DNA from: an uncultured Oscillospiraceae bacterium
Lineage (GTDB): Bacteria; Bacillota; Clostridia; Oscillospirales; Acutalibacteraceae
NCBI GenBank assembly: GCA_900547275.1
Contig: URGA01000001.1
Span: forward strand, 1-54,636
Length of the DNA: 54,636 nucleotides
Direction of reading: 5' to 3'
The position numbers and the translations under genes were made by a program. Below are positions 15,356-23,633 of this stretch, piece by piece (the stretch's first letter is position 1; each line of letters opens with the position of its first letter). Below the pieces are notes generated by a model. It saw nothing but the letters and a program-made list of their open reading frames with translations. It made no database searches and had not been told where the DNA came from.

Positions 15356-16669
15356 TTAACATTCTCCAATCAAATCATAGCCTTCTGTACCGGTAACGGT
15401 AACATCAGCAAAATCACCGTTTTGCAGCTTTTCATTGCTGGTGAAAATGATATTGCTGTCAATCTCAGGCGAGTCGAAGTAACAGCGCCCGATATAACGG
15501 CCGTTTTCAAAGCCGTCAACAATTGTTTTATACGTCTTCCCTACCCTACGGCTGTTACAGCATTCTGTAACTTCATACTGAATGTTCATCAGCGTTTCGG
15601 CGCGTTCTTTTTTTACCTTTTCGTCAATCTGGTTCGGAAAAGATGCGGATTTCGTACCTTCTTCAGGGCTGTATGTAAAACATCCCATTTTATCAAACTT
15701 CATTTCGCGCACAAATCTGCAAAGTTCCGTAAACTGTTCTTCAGTTTCGCCCGGGAAGCCCACCATAAACGTTGTGCGAAGAGCAAGATCAGGAATACGG
15801 CTTCTCATATTTTCAATCAGTTTTTTGAGCGTATCGTAAGAGCCATATCTGTTCATTGATTTAAGAATGTCTCCGTTGCAGTGCTGAAGCGGTATGTCAA
15901 TATAAGAACATATTTTTTCCTCGCTTGCAATTACATCAATGAGTTCATCGGTGATGTGATCAGGATAACAGTAGTACATTCTTATCCATTCAATGCCGTC
16001 TATCTTAACAAGCTCTCTGAGAAGTTCAGAAAGCATATATTTTTTGTAGATATCTTTACCGTAAAGCGAAGTATCCTGGGCTACAAGTATAAGTTCTTTT
16101 ACACCTTTTGACGCAAGTTCTTTAGCCTCTTCAACAACATTTTCAATCTTTCGGGATCTGAACGGTCCTCTGATTGACGGAATAGCGCAGTAAGAACAGC
16201 AGTTTGAACAGCCTTCGCTGATTTTCAGATAAGCCCAGTGAGGCGGTGTAGAAAGCATTCTTCCTCCCTCAAGGGGAAGTAAGTTCTTTTTTGGAAAAAG
16301 ATTTGTTGTAACGCCGCACAGAGCTTTTTGGCAAACTTTTACAATGTCCTTATTAGCCCCAATACCGATAACAGCGTCAACTTCAGGAATTTCTTTCATC
16401 ACTTCGTCTTGGTAACGTTCAGCAAGGCATCCTGTTACAACGATGGCTGAAATTATTCCCGCTTCCTTGTACTGAGCAACTTCAAGTATTGTATCTATTG
16501 CTTCACGCTTTGCGTCGTCAATGAAGCCGCAGGTGTTTATAATAACTAAATCGCTTTCTTCAATGGAAGAAACAATTTCAAATCCGGCTTTATTCAGTTT
16601 GTCTAGCAGCATTTCACCGTCTACCTGATTTTTCGGACAGCCCAGTGAAATCATACCAATTTTATTCAT
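15356..16669 (-). CDS. rimO: Ribosomal protein S12 methylthiotransferase RimO
   Basis: A radical-SAM enzyme, about 437 aa, that adds a methylthio group to the conserved Asp of ribosomal protein S12. The N-terminal UPF0004 domain starts with SLGCPKNQVDGEMLL and supplies three Cys for one iron-sulfur cluster; the radical-SAM CxxxCxxC is CSNCCSYC in SEGCSNCCSYCAIPSIRGP, whose wording is typical of RimO rather than MiaB. A C-terminal TRAM domain follows. Several in-frame ATGs (16669, 16675, 16678) overlap the recX end; the one at 16669 is chosen as nearest the conserved start, without strong ribosome-site support. Confidence 0.93.
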   Translation of the reverse strand: MNKIGMISLGCPKNQVDGEMLLDKLNKAGFEIVSSIEESDLVIINTCGFIDDAKREAIDTILEVAQYKEAGIISAIVVTGCLAERYQDEVMKEIPEVDAVIGIGANKDIVKVCQKALCGVTTNLFPKKNLLPLEGGRMLSTPPHWAYLKISEGCSNCCSYCAIPSIRGPFRSRKIENVVEEAKELASKGVKELILVAQDTSLYGKDIYKKYMLSELLRELVKIDGIEWIRMYYCYPDHITDELIDVIASEEKICSYIDIPLQHCNGDILKSMNRYGSYDTLKKLIENMRSRIPDLALRTTFMVGFPGETEEQFTELCRFVREMKFDKMGCFTYSPEEGTKSASFPNQIDEKVKKERAETLMNIQYEVTECCNSRRVGKTYKTIVDGFENGRYIGRCYFDSPEIDSNIIFTSNEKLQNGDFADVTVTGTEGYDLIGEC

Positions 16670-17273
16670 CGTCATCATTCTCAAATCTGTAAAATGCTGA
16701 TTTAATATCGCTGTAAGTAAAGCCTTTTCTCATAAGTGCGGCAGTAACTTTTTCCCTGCCGTTATCTTGTAGAAGCTTCGTTCTGTATTTACCTTCAATA
16801 AGGGCAAGAGCATTTTTTACGTTATCCGGTTCATCATCTTCCAGCAACTGCTGAACAATGTCTCTGTCAATTCCGCGGCGAAAGCACTCCTGTCTGACAT
16901 GAGATGCGGAATAATGTTTTGTCTCAAAAAGATACTTAACGAGATTTCTTGCGTATTTCTCATCATCAAGATATCCGAATTCAAGCATTTTTTCAATGGC
17001 TTTGTCAGCACTGACGGGATCTGATGTACGAATAAGCTTGTCACGGAGTTCCTTTATGGAGTGATCCCGACGTGAAAGCAGATCAGCCGCCTTGTTGACA
17101 GCCTTTCGATACTGAATTGCACTAAGCAATTCGTTCCATTCGTCCTCGTCAATTTCCGTTCCGTCCTTAATGTAATGTTCAGCCCAGAAATCAGCGTCGG
17201 TAGTAGCCTGATACTCGCCGTCAATAAGAAGATGAATTTTTTTGCCTCTGCCCTTTTGGTGGGTAATAATCAT
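16662..17273 (-). CDS. recX: Regulatory protein RecX
   Basis: A 203-aa RecA modulator made of three-helix repeats. The conserved YRKAVNKAADLLSRRDHS and LRDKLI segments and the YLDDEKYARNLV motif are visible. RecX binds within the RecA filament groove and limits its activity. Its ATG overlaps the recA stop as TAATG, so translation is coupled and less RecX than RecA is expected. The 3' end overlaps the start of rimO by a few bases. Confidence 0.9.
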   Translation of the reverse strand: MIITHQKGRGKKIHLLIDGEYQATTDADFWAEHYIKDGTEIDEDEWNELLSAIQYRKAVNKAADLLSRRDHSIKELRDKLIRTSDPVSADKAIEKMLEFGYLDDEKYARNLVKYLFETKHYSASHVRQECFRRGIDRDIVQQLLEDDEPDNVKNALALIEGKYRTKLLQDNGREKVTAALMRKGFTYSDIKSAFYRFENDDDE

Positions 17274-18403
17274 TATTCGTCGTCATCCTCAACAGCAATA
17301 TCAAGTTTTGCTCTGGCGGCTGCTCTTGTCTGTTTAGCAGTGTCTGCAACGGCAGGTTCTGTTTCAGCTTTAGGAGCGGCTTTGGGCTGATATTTCTGAT
17401 TTGAGGTCTCCTGAATTTCCGCCATTTTCTCTTTGATTTCTTCTTCAAGCTGTGCGGCAAACTCAGGCTCATCTTTAATAACCTGTTTTACGTTGTCACG
17501 GCCCTGTCCGAGACGTCTGTCTTTGTATGAGAACCAGGAGCCGCCTTTCTTGATAATGCCGTATTCAACGCCCATATCAAGGATTTCGCCTTCTTTGCTG
17601 ATACCGGTTCCATACATAATATCGAACTCGGCCTGCTTAAACGGAGGCGCTACTTTGTTTTTAACAATCTTGGCTCTTGTTCTTGAACCGACAAATTCAT
17701 TTCCCGGAGCCTTGAGCTGTTCAATTTTGCGAACATCAATACGCATGGAAGCGTAGAATTTCAGAGCACGTCCGCCGGTTGTAACTTCCGGGTTGCCGTA
17801 AATTACGCCGACTTTTTCACGAAGCTGGTTGATGAATAAAATAAGGCAGTTAGACTTGTTGATAGCGCCTGTAAGTTTACGAAGCGCCTGGCTCATAAGT
17901 CTTGCATGAAGACCTACATGGGAATCGCCCATTTCACCGTCAATTTCAGAACGAGGAACGAGTGCCGCAACAGAGTCAACTACAATAATGTCTACAGCGC
18001 CTGAACGAACGAGCTGTTCCGTAATTTCCAGTGCCTGCTCACCGTAGTCCGGCTGAGAAACGAGAAGAGAGTCAACGTCAACACCGAGATTAGAAGCGTA
18101 AATCGGGTCAAGAGCATGCTCAGCGTCAATAAACGCAGCAACGCCGCCGGTTTTCTGAGCCTCTGCAACGCAGTGAAGAGCAAGGGTTGTTTTACCGCTT
18201 GATTCAGGTCCGTATATCTCAACGATTCTTCCCTTCGGCAAACCGCCGATACCGGTAGCGATATCAAGAGAAAGCGAGCCTGTTGATATAGCGTCAACAT
18301 TAAGATGACTGTTTTCTCCGAGGCGCATAATAGCGCCGTCGCCGTATTGCTTTTTTATTTGTTTCATTGCCGCTTCAAGAGCGGTCTGTCTGTTATCTGC
18401 CAT
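17273..18403 (-). CDS. recA: Recombinase RecA
   Basis: A 376-aa ATP-dependent strand-exchange protein. Walker A is GPESSGKTTLAL near residue 65, Walker B is the DIIVVDSVAALVP segment, and the ALKFYASMRIDVR strand and the DNA-binding loops are intact. After about residue 330 comes a tail rich in Ala, Lys and Glu that ends in an acidic DDDE, making it some 25 residues longer than the Escherichia coli protein. The gene has a GGGAGGAG ribosome site and its own promoter. No Gram-positive SOS (LexA/DinR) box of the GAAC-N4-GTTC type was found upstream. Confidence 0.98.
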   Translation of the reverse strand: MADNRQTALEAAMKQIKKQYGDGAIMRLGENSHLNVDAISTGSLSLDIATGIGGLPKGRIVEIYGPESSGKTTLALHCVAEAQKTGGVAAFIDAEHALDPIYASNLGVDVDSLLVSQPDYGEQALEITEQLVRSGAVDIIVVDSVAALVPRSEIDGEMGDSHVGLHARLMSQALRKLTGAINKSNCLILFINQLREKVGVIYGNPEVTTGGRALKFYASMRIDVRKIEQLKAPGNEFVGSRTRAKIVKNKVAPPFKQAEFDIMYGTGISKEGEILDMGVEYGIIKKGGSWFSYKDRRLGQGRDNVKQVIKDEPEFAAQLEEEIKEKMAEIQETSNQKYQPKAAPKAETEPAVADTAKQTRAAARAKLDIAVEDDDE

Positions 18404-18433
18404 ATGGTCTCCTCCCTGATAATCATTATTCTA

Positions 18434-18462
18434 ATTATATTATATATAAAGGATAAAATCAA
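18434..18462 (-). promoter_or_regulatory. recA promoter
   Basis: Minus-strand TTGATT and TATAAT, 17-bp spacer, about 30 bp before the recA start. Confidence 0.6.
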
Positions 18463-18521
18463 CATTTAACTTTTGACAGGGTCATATTTTGACGTATTTT
18501 TAATTTTTAGTTAAAAAATAC

Positions 18522-18550
18522 TTGCAATTTGTGCGGATGTGTGATATTAT
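18522..18550 (+). promoter_or_regulatory. rpmB promoter
   Basis: TTGCAA and TATTAT, 17-bp spacer, about 35 bp before the rpmB ATG. Confidence 0.65.
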
Positions 18551-18585
18551 ATCCGCGTTGTAAATTTGTAAGGAGGTGTTCGCAC

Positions 18586-18771
18586 ATGGCAAAATGTGAA
18601 TACTGCGGTAAAGAAATGTCTTTCGGCATCAAGGTTTCTCATTCACACAGACGTTCAAACAGAACCTGGAAACCCAACATCAAGAAGGTTAAGGCTATTG
18701 TAAACGGCTCTCCTAAAAGAGTTTACGTTTGCACAAGATGTCTCCGCTCCGGTAAGGTTGAAAGAGCGTAA
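18586..18771 (+). CDS. rpmB: 50S ribosomal protein L28
   Basis: A 61-aa large-subunit ribosomal protein. It carries two Cys pairs (CEYCGK at the N-terminus and CTRCL near the end), so it is the zinc-binding C+ form. The conserved VSHSHRRSNRTWKPN segment is present. The ATG at 18586 follows a strong AGGAGGTG; an upstream in-frame start would cover the promoter and is rejected. It is monocistronic, with its own promoter and terminator, between recA and plsY. Confidence 0.97.
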   Translation: MAKCEYCGKEMSFGIKVSHSHRRSNRTWKPNIKKVKAIVNGSPKRVYVCTRCLRSGKVERA

Positions 18772-18786
18772 TTCTTTCCAAAATGA

Positions 18787-18817
18787 AAACCGCTGTAATA
18801 CAGCGGTTTGTTTTTTT
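18787..18817 (+). terminator. rpmB terminator
   Basis: Perfect 9-bp stem AAACCGCTG / CAGCGGTTT, 5-nt loop, then G and seven Ts. Confidence 0.92.
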
Positions 18818-18834
18818 ATAAAAATATAAGTACA

Positions 18835-18865
18835 AAAGCAGGGATTGTCTTCCCTGCTTTTTCTT
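18835..18865. terminator. plsY-side terminator, usable on both strands
   Basis: Perfect 10-bp stem AAAGCAGGGA / TCCCTGCTTT with a 6-nt loop. It terminates the leftward der-plsY unit and is also followed by Ts on the plus strand. Confidence 0.85.
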
Positions 18866-18869
18866 TTAT

Positions 18870-19514
18870 CTATTGAGATCTTTTATCTTCGCTCTTTTTT
18901 GAAAAAGAAATCTTTGACTCGGTTCCGTTAATCAGTTTCTTAATGTTGGTTCTGTGAGCAACAATAACAATGACCGCAAATACTGCGGATATAACGGTAA
19001 TCCAAAGAGAACGGTAAAATGCGAACATCAAAATCGGATAAAGCACCGCCATAATTATTGAACCCAGCGAAACCCACTTGGTAATCGCTACAGTAATTAT
19101 AAATACGGCAAGCAGTATCAATCCGATGCGCCAGTCAATCATAAAGACCATACCACCGCATGTAGCGACACCCTTTCCGCCCTTAAAATTAAAATAGCAA
19201 GGAAAGATGTGACCTAAAACGCAAAACAAACCTGCAAATGATTTAATGAAAATAACATAACCGTTATAATCTTCGGCTCCGATTATAAATCTAGCGATAA
19301 TAATTGCAACGGCTACCTTAAGCATATCGCCTATTATTGTAAGCGCGGCCATTTTTTTGCCGTAACTTCTGAGCATGTTTGTAGAGCCTGCGTTTCCGCT
19401 TCCGTGATGTCTTACATCATCTTTATCAATTTTTCGCGAAAGGATAATACCGAAATTGACGCTGCCTAAAAGATATGACAAAACGGCAATGAGCACAAGT
19501 TTTACTGCTATCAC
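18870..19514 (-). CDS. plsY: Glycerol-3-phosphate acyltransferase PlsY
   Basis: A 214-aa polytopic membrane enzyme that transfers the acyl group of acyl-phosphate to glycerol-3-phosphate, making lysophosphatidate. Family motifs visible are SYLLGSVNFGIILS, RHHGSGNAGSTNMLR and the GGKGVAT loop in the HIFPCYFNFKGGKGVAT region. Several hydrophobic helices span the protein. It begins with a GTG that overlaps the der TGA, the common der-plsY arrangement. Confidence 0.96.
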   Translation of the reverse strand: MIAVKLVLIAVLSYLLGSVNFGIILSRKIDKDDVRHHGSGNAGSTNMLRSYGKKMAALTIIGDMLKVAVAIIIARFIIGAEDYNGYVIFIKSFAGLFCVLGHIFPCYFNFKGGKGVATCGGMVFMIDWRIGLILLAVFIITVAITKWVSLGSIIMAVLYPILMFAFYRSLWITVISAVFAVIVIVAHRTNIKKLINGTESKISFSKKSEDKRSQ

Positions 19515-20839
19515 TTTTTGCCCTCTCCCCTTTCGCGGATTATAAATCTGACGGGTGTGCCGTCAAGACCGAAAACATCGCGAATCTGATTTTCAAGATA
19601 ACGCTGATATGAAAAATGAAAAAGCTGAGAATCGTTTACAAAAAAGACGAAAGTCGGAGGACAGGTAGAAGCCTGGGTCATATAATATATCTTCAGCCTC
19701 TTTCCCTTATCTGTAGGAGGCTGAACTCTTGCAGTTGCATCTGCCAGTATTTCATTAAGTTTACCGGTTGAAATGCGCATTGAGTGGTGAGCATTGACAG
19801 AAACTATCATTTCAAAAAGTCTGTCAAGGCGCTGACCTGTTTTAGCAGAAATGAAAATGATAGGAGCGAAGCGCATAAACGAAAAATCGTTTTGAAGCTT
19901 TTCGCGGTATTTCTGCATCGTGGTGCCATCCTTCTCAACGGCGTCCCACTTATTAACAGCGATAAGACATGCTTTGCCCTGCTCCAGCGCAATTCCGGCA
20001 ACTTTTGAATCCTGCTCTGTAAAACCTTCAACAGCGTCTATCATTATTACACAGACGTTTGCGCGTTCAACAGCCATTCTGGCGCGGATTATGCTGTATT
20101 TTTCAATAGCGTCGTTTATCTTGCTCTTTCTTCTGATACCGGCGGTATCAATAAGAGTAAATTTTCCAAACTGATTTTCAACAAAAGTATCTGTTGTATC
20201 TCTTGTTGTTCCGGCGATATTTGAAACGATAGCTCTGTTTTCTCCGCTGATTTTATTTACAAGGGAAGATTTGCCTACATTCGGTTTTCCGATAATAGCA
20301 ACTTTAATAGAATCGTCGTCCTCTTCTTCCCCATCGTTTTGCGGGAAGTAAGAAATAATCCTGTCAAGCAGATCTCCTGTTCCGTGACCGTGAGTAGCAG
20401 AAACTCCCACCGGGTCACCCATGCCGAGATTGTAAAACTCATAAAACTCAGGATCTGGTGCTCCTACGCTGTCACACTTGTTTACGCAAAGGATAACGGG
20501 TTTTCCGCTTTTAAGAAGCATCTGCGCAACGTCGTGGTCAGTTGCAACAACACCGCTTCTTAAATCGGTCACGAGAATAATCACGTCCGCCGATTCAATA
20601 GCCACATTTGCCTGCTGACGCATCTGAGACAAAATCACATCGTCGCTGTCCGGCTCTATACCGCCGGTATCAACAAGCAGAAAATGATGATTGAGCCACT
20701 CACAGTCGCCGTAAATGCGGTCACGGGTAACGCCGGGAGTATCGTCAACAATAGAAAGCCTTGTTCCTATTAACTTGTTAAAAAGAGTTGATTTGCCGAC
20801 ATTCGGTCTGCCGACAATCGCAACAACAGGTTTTGACAT
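19511..20839 (-). CDS. der: Ribosome-associated GTPase Der (EngA)
   Basis: A 442-aa GTPase with two tandem G domains and a C-terminal KH-like domain, needed for 50S subunit assembly. The first Walker A is GRPNVGKSTLFNKLIG near residue 8 and the second GKPNVGKSSLVNKISG near residue 185; both have the following DTPG/DTAG and NKCD/NKWD motifs. AAGGAG precedes the ATG. It is in the yceD-rpmF-der-plsY series, but a hairpin terminator lies between rpmF and der, so only part of the transcripts should reach it. Confidence 0.97.
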   Translation of the reverse strand: MSKPVVAIVGRPNVGKSTLFNKLIGTRLSIVDDTPGVTRDRIYGDCEWLNHHFLLVDTGGIEPDSDDVILSQMRQQANVAIESADVIILVTDLRSGVVATDHDVAQMLLKSGKPVILCVNKCDSVGAPDPEFYEFYNLGMGDPVGVSATHGHGTGDLLDRIISYFPQNDGEEEDDDSIKVAIIGKPNVGKSSLVNKISGENRAIVSNIAGTTRDTTDTFVENQFGKFTLIDTAGIRRKSKINDAIEKYSIIRARMAVERANVCVIMIDAVEGFTEQDSKVAGIALEQGKACLIAVNKWDAVEKDGTTMQKYREKLQNDFSFMRFAPIIFISAKTGQRLDRLFEMIVSVNAHHSMRISTGKLNEILADATARVQPPTDKGKRLKIYYMTQASTCPPTFVFFVNDSQLFHFSYQRYLENQIRDVFGLDGTPVRFIIRERGEGKK

Positions 20840-20856
20840 TGAAACATCTCCTTATA

Positions 20857-20896
20857 ACAAGAAAGGCGGACATTGTCTTCCCCAGACTCGTCCGCC
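20857..20896 (-). terminator. Internal terminator between rpmF and der
   Basis: Minus-strand GGCGGAC / GTCCGCC stem around an 18-nt loop, followed by TTTCTT. The short U-run suggests partial termination, giving more L32 than Der. Confidence 0.6.
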
Positions 20897-20913
20897 GTTT
20901 TGTTCTAAATCCC

Positions 20914-21099
20914 TTAAGCTTCGTCCTTGCTTACAACTTCTTTGCCGTTGTAATAGCCGCAGTTAGCACATACTTTGTGAGGTACTGTGTAACCTGAGCA
21001 ATTCGGGCACTTTACAAGGGTGGGAGCGTTGAGCTTCCAAACGCTTGAACGTCTCTTGTTCTTTCTTGCTTTTGAAGTTTTTCTTGCGGGTACTGCCAT
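20914..21099 (-). CDS. rpmF: 50S ribosomal protein L32
   Basis: A 61-aa ribosomal protein with the conserved MAVPARKTSKARKNKRRS start and a zinc ribbon of two Cys pairs (CPNC and CANC), the zinc-binding form. AAGGAGG precedes the ATG. It follows yceD by 31 bp; the yceD-rpmF pair is conserved across bacteria and links L32 supply to an rRNA-related factor. Confidence 0.97.
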   Translation of the reverse strand: MAVPARKTSKARKNKRRSSVWKLNAPTLVKCPNCSGYTVPHKVCANCGYYNGKEVVSKDEA

Positions 21100-21130
21100 T
21101 TCAATAGCCTCCTTTTATCATACAAACGCT

Positions 21131-21634
21131 TTATTCTTCATCAAGCAACTGCAAAAGAGCTTCCATTCTGGGGTCAACATCCTTTTTGCAATCGCATTTT
21201 TCAATATTAAGATTTTTGCCGCATTTGGGGCAAAGTCCTTTGCAGTCGGGCTTACACAAAATCTTTGACGGTAAAAACAAGATAAGTTCTTCTCGTATCA
21301 ATTCGTAAAGATCAATCTGTCTGTTTTCAACAACGACGTATTCGTCATCGCCGTCATCTTCGTTCTGAAGATCTTCAACAAGTATTTTGCTGACGTCAAA
21401 CTCCATTTGACGCTCCACTGGTTCAGCGCATCTGTCGCAAAAACCTTCAAACGTAAAGTCAACGTGTAGTTCGAGAAAATTAACGTCAGCTTTTGAGTAA
21501 GCTCGCCCGAAAACGTGAACGTCTTTTTTGATAGGACAATAGGTAGCGTAAAGCAAATCGCTGAAAACAAGGTTGCAGTCAACGGGAATTTTCGCTGCGT
21601 CGCCGCAAAACAGTTTTTCAAGGTCTAACTTCAC
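21131..21634 (-). CDS. YceD/DUF177 family protein
   Basis: A 167-aa protein of the YceD/DUF177 family, implicated in 23S rRNA accumulation in bacteria and plants. The motif CDRCAEPVERQMEFDV lies in the middle, and a second Cys cluster (CKPDCKGLCPKCGKNLN then CDCKKDVDPR) near the C-terminus matches the family and probably binds zinc. Start is taken as the GTG at 21634, after GAGGTGG; the spacing of 4 bp is short, so a different start is possible. It has its own strong promoter and leads into rpmF. Confidence 0.88.
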   Translation of the reverse strand: MKLDLEKLFCGDAAKIPVDCNLVFSDLLYATYCPIKKDVHVFGRAYSKADVNFLELHVDFTFEGFCDRCAEPVERQMEFDVSKILVEDLQNEDDGDDEYVVVENRQIDLYELIREELILFLPSKILCKPDCKGLCPKCGKNLNIEKCDCKKDVDPRMEALLQLLDEE

Positions 21635-21662
21635 ATTACCACCTCACGTTCGCACTTTAAGT

Positions 21663-21691
21663 ATTATATATATAAGAAGCCGCTTTGTCAA
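21663..21691 (-). promoter_or_regulatory. yceD-rpmF promoter
   Basis: Minus-strand TTGACA and TATAAT with a 17-bp spacer, a full consensus match, about 28 bp before the yceD start. Confidence 0.8.
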
Positions 21692-21716
21692 TACCAAATT
21701 TTTAACAAAGCAAAAA

Positions 21717-21742
21717 TTAAAGAGCCTTCGCAGGCTCTTTAA
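21717..21742 (-). terminator. Terminator of the pgi unit
   Basis: Perfect 10-bp stem TTAAAGAGCC / GGCTCTTTAA, 6-nt loop, followed on the minus strand by TTTTT; it lies just before the yceD promoter. Confidence 0.85.
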
Positions 21743-21757
21743 TCTGAATGCGTTTAC

Positions 21758-22174
21758 TTAAAGTTCTTCGCAATAATCGAAAATCTCAACCGGCAAATCT
21801 TCCTTATCACAGCTGATTGTGAAGTAGAAATTAACATCCTGAGCTTCACTGAGTTCAGAAAGCATTTCAAAGAACTGAACGAGTTTGTCATACTTTCTGC
21901 CAACGATTTTGAATGTAGCGTCTACCAACACATCGGTTACATCGTAGTTACCTGCGCAAATACCGGCAAGATAACCGTAAAATGCCTTGCAGCCGCTGAT
22001 ACGGTATGTATCAGTCTCAAGCAGGCGTGCTTTTGATGAAACGTCATAAGTGAGTTTAGGCTCTTTTTCGATGCAAACAACGTTGCCGTCAGATTTCTCA
22101 ACGCAAGCGTTTACGAGATCAATAAGTTTTTTAGTTTTGCCTGAGCCTTTGTTGCCTATGATGAGTTTAATCAT
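21758..22174 (-). CDS. Small P-loop protein of unknown function
   Basis: A 138-aa cytoplasmic protein whose only recognisable motif is a Walker A at the extreme N-terminus (GNKGSGKTKKL). A possible Walker B is the hydrophobic strand before DATFKIVGRK (TDVLVDATF). The C-terminal half has an alternating strand/helix pattern (LSELSEAQ helix, FYFTISCD strand) but no nucleotide-base motif I recognise. It resembles unannotated ATP-binding proteins seen in other Clostridia, so it is probably a conserved family. It is 40 bp downstream of pgi, with its own ribosome site (GGAGGAATAAT), and shares the pgi terminator. A sensor or small kinase tied to sugar phosphate metabolism would be speculation. Confidence 0.75.
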   Translation of the reverse strand: MIKLIIGNKGSGKTKKLIDLVNACVEKSDGNVVCIEKEPKLTYDVSSKARLLETDTYRISGCKAFYGYLAGICAGNYDVTDVLVDATFKIVGRKYDKLVQFFEMLSELSEAQDVNFYFTISCDKEDLPVEIFDYCEEL

Positions 22175-22214
22175 TTATTATTCCTCCAAAGGATTTATTT
22201 TCAATCTTATTCTA

Positions 22215-23558
22215 TCATAAGCCGAGCTGTTTTTCAAGGTTTTCTTTTTCACTTTCATAGCCGGGTTTGCCAAGCAGTGCAAACATATTCTTTTTGTAGC
22301 TTTCAACGCCGGGCTGGTTGAATGGATTAACTCCGAGAATATAGCCTGAAATAGCGCAAGCCTTTTCGAAGAAATAAATCATATAGCCGATGTTTTCAGC
22401 ATCAATAGCGTCTGCTTCAATGATGAAGTTGCCTACGCCGCCTGCTGTATGAGCCAGCAGAGTGCCCTGACGAGCCTTTTCGTTAACATAGCTCATTGTT
22501 TTGCCTGCAAGGAAATTAAGGCCGTCAATATTGCCCTCTTCCTCTTTAATAACGTAATCTGAAACAGGACTGTCAAACTTAACAACCGTTTCAAACATAA
22601 GAGAAGAACCGCTCTCCTGGATAAACTGTCCAACAGAATGAAGGTCGGTAGAAAATACGCAGGATACTGGATAAAGTCCCTTGCCGTCCTTGCCTTCACT
22701 CTCAGCAAAGAGCTGTTTTAACCATTCATTGAACATTGTCATGCAGGGTTCATACGAAACGAAGCATTCAAGTCTCTTTCCTTTATCATAAAAACAGTTG
22801 CGGGCAGCGGCATAGCGCAGGCAGTCATTCTTTTCAATCGACGGCTCGCAAAGCGCTTTCTGAGCCTTTGCAGCGCCTGCCATAAGGCTTTCGATATCGA
22901 TACCGGCAACAGCGATGGGAAGAAGTCCTACTGCTGTAAGAACGCTGTAACGGCCTCCTACATCGTCGGGTACAACAAATGTTTCATATCCCTCTTTATC
23001 TGCAAGTTCTTTAAGGGTTCCTTTTGCCTTATCAGTTGTGCAGAAAATGCGCTTAGCGGCTTCTTCGGGCGAATATTTTGAGTTGACCATTTCGCGGAAT
23101 ACGCGGAAAGCAATAGCGGGTTCGGTTGTTGTACCGCTCTTGCTGATAACGTTAACGCATATATCCTTATCAGCGCAAAGTTCAACAATCTCGTTAAGCA
23201 TTGAAGGGCTGATAGAATTGCCGATAAAGAAAATTTGTGGAGTATCTTTACAAAGCAGATTGTAGTTTTGTGATTTGATTGCTTCGATAACGGCTCGGGC
23301 GCCAAGATAGGAGCCGCCTATTCCGATAACGATAAGTACATCTGCGTTCTTTTTAATGTATTCAGCGGCTTTCTGAATTCTGCCAAACTCTTCTTTGTCA
23401 TATTCAGTGGGCAGATCTACCCAGCCGAGGAAATCGTTGCCTTCTCCGGTTTTGTTCATCAGAGTGTTCATAGCCTCAACGGCTTTTGTCTCCATGTTCA
23501 TCAATTCGGTTTTGCTGACAAAGCTTTCAGCAAAACTGCTGTTAAATTTAAGTGCCAT
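22215..23558 (-). CDS. pgi: Glucose-6-phosphate isomerase
   Basis: A 447-aa enzyme that interconverts glucose-6-phosphate and fructose-6-phosphate in glycolysis. The sugar-phosphate (SIS) motif GIGGSYLGARAVIEA is near residue 80, the VISKSGTTTEP motif binds phosphate, and the family signature continues in the C-terminal third (GLNFLAGK, NPFNQPGVE). Length matches the short Firmicute form. A promoter lies directly upstream, after the end of dacF. Confidence 0.97.
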   Translation of the reverse strand: MALKFNSSFAESFVSKTELMNMETKAVEAMNTLMNKTGEGNDFLGWVDLPTEYDKEEFGRIQKAAEYIKKNADVLIVIGIGGSYLGARAVIEAIKSQNYNLLCKDTPQIFFIGNSISPSMLNEIVELCADKDICVNVISKSGTTTEPAIAFRVFREMVNSKYSPEEAAKRIFCTTDKAKGTLKELADKEGYETFVVPDDVGGRYSVLTAVGLLPIAVAGIDIESLMAGAAKAQKALCEPSIEKNDCLRYAAARNCFYDKGKRLECFVSYEPCMTMFNEWLKQLFAESEGKDGKGLYPVSCVFSTDLHSVGQFIQESGSSLMFETVVKFDSPVSDYVIKEEEGNIDGLNFLAGKTMSYVNEKARQGTLLAHTAGGVGNFIIEADAIDAENIGYMIYFFEKACAISGYILGVNPFNQPGVESYKKNMFALLGKPGYESEKENLEKQLGL

Positions 23559-23595
23559 AATGTAACCTCAATTCTTTATTGAATTCCGAAAAGAT

Positions 23596-23624
23596 ATTTT
23601 ACATCACTTTAGCACGTTTTTCAA
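23596..23624 (-). promoter_or_regulatory. pgi promoter
   Basis: Minus-strand TTGAAA and TAAAAT, 17-bp spacer, within the dacF-pgi gap. Confidence 0.5.
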
Positions 23625-23633
23625 CACTTATTT

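Noticed and set aside
18404..18470. LexA/DinR operator before recA
   Set aside because: No GAAC-N4-GTTC-like pair in the promoter region.
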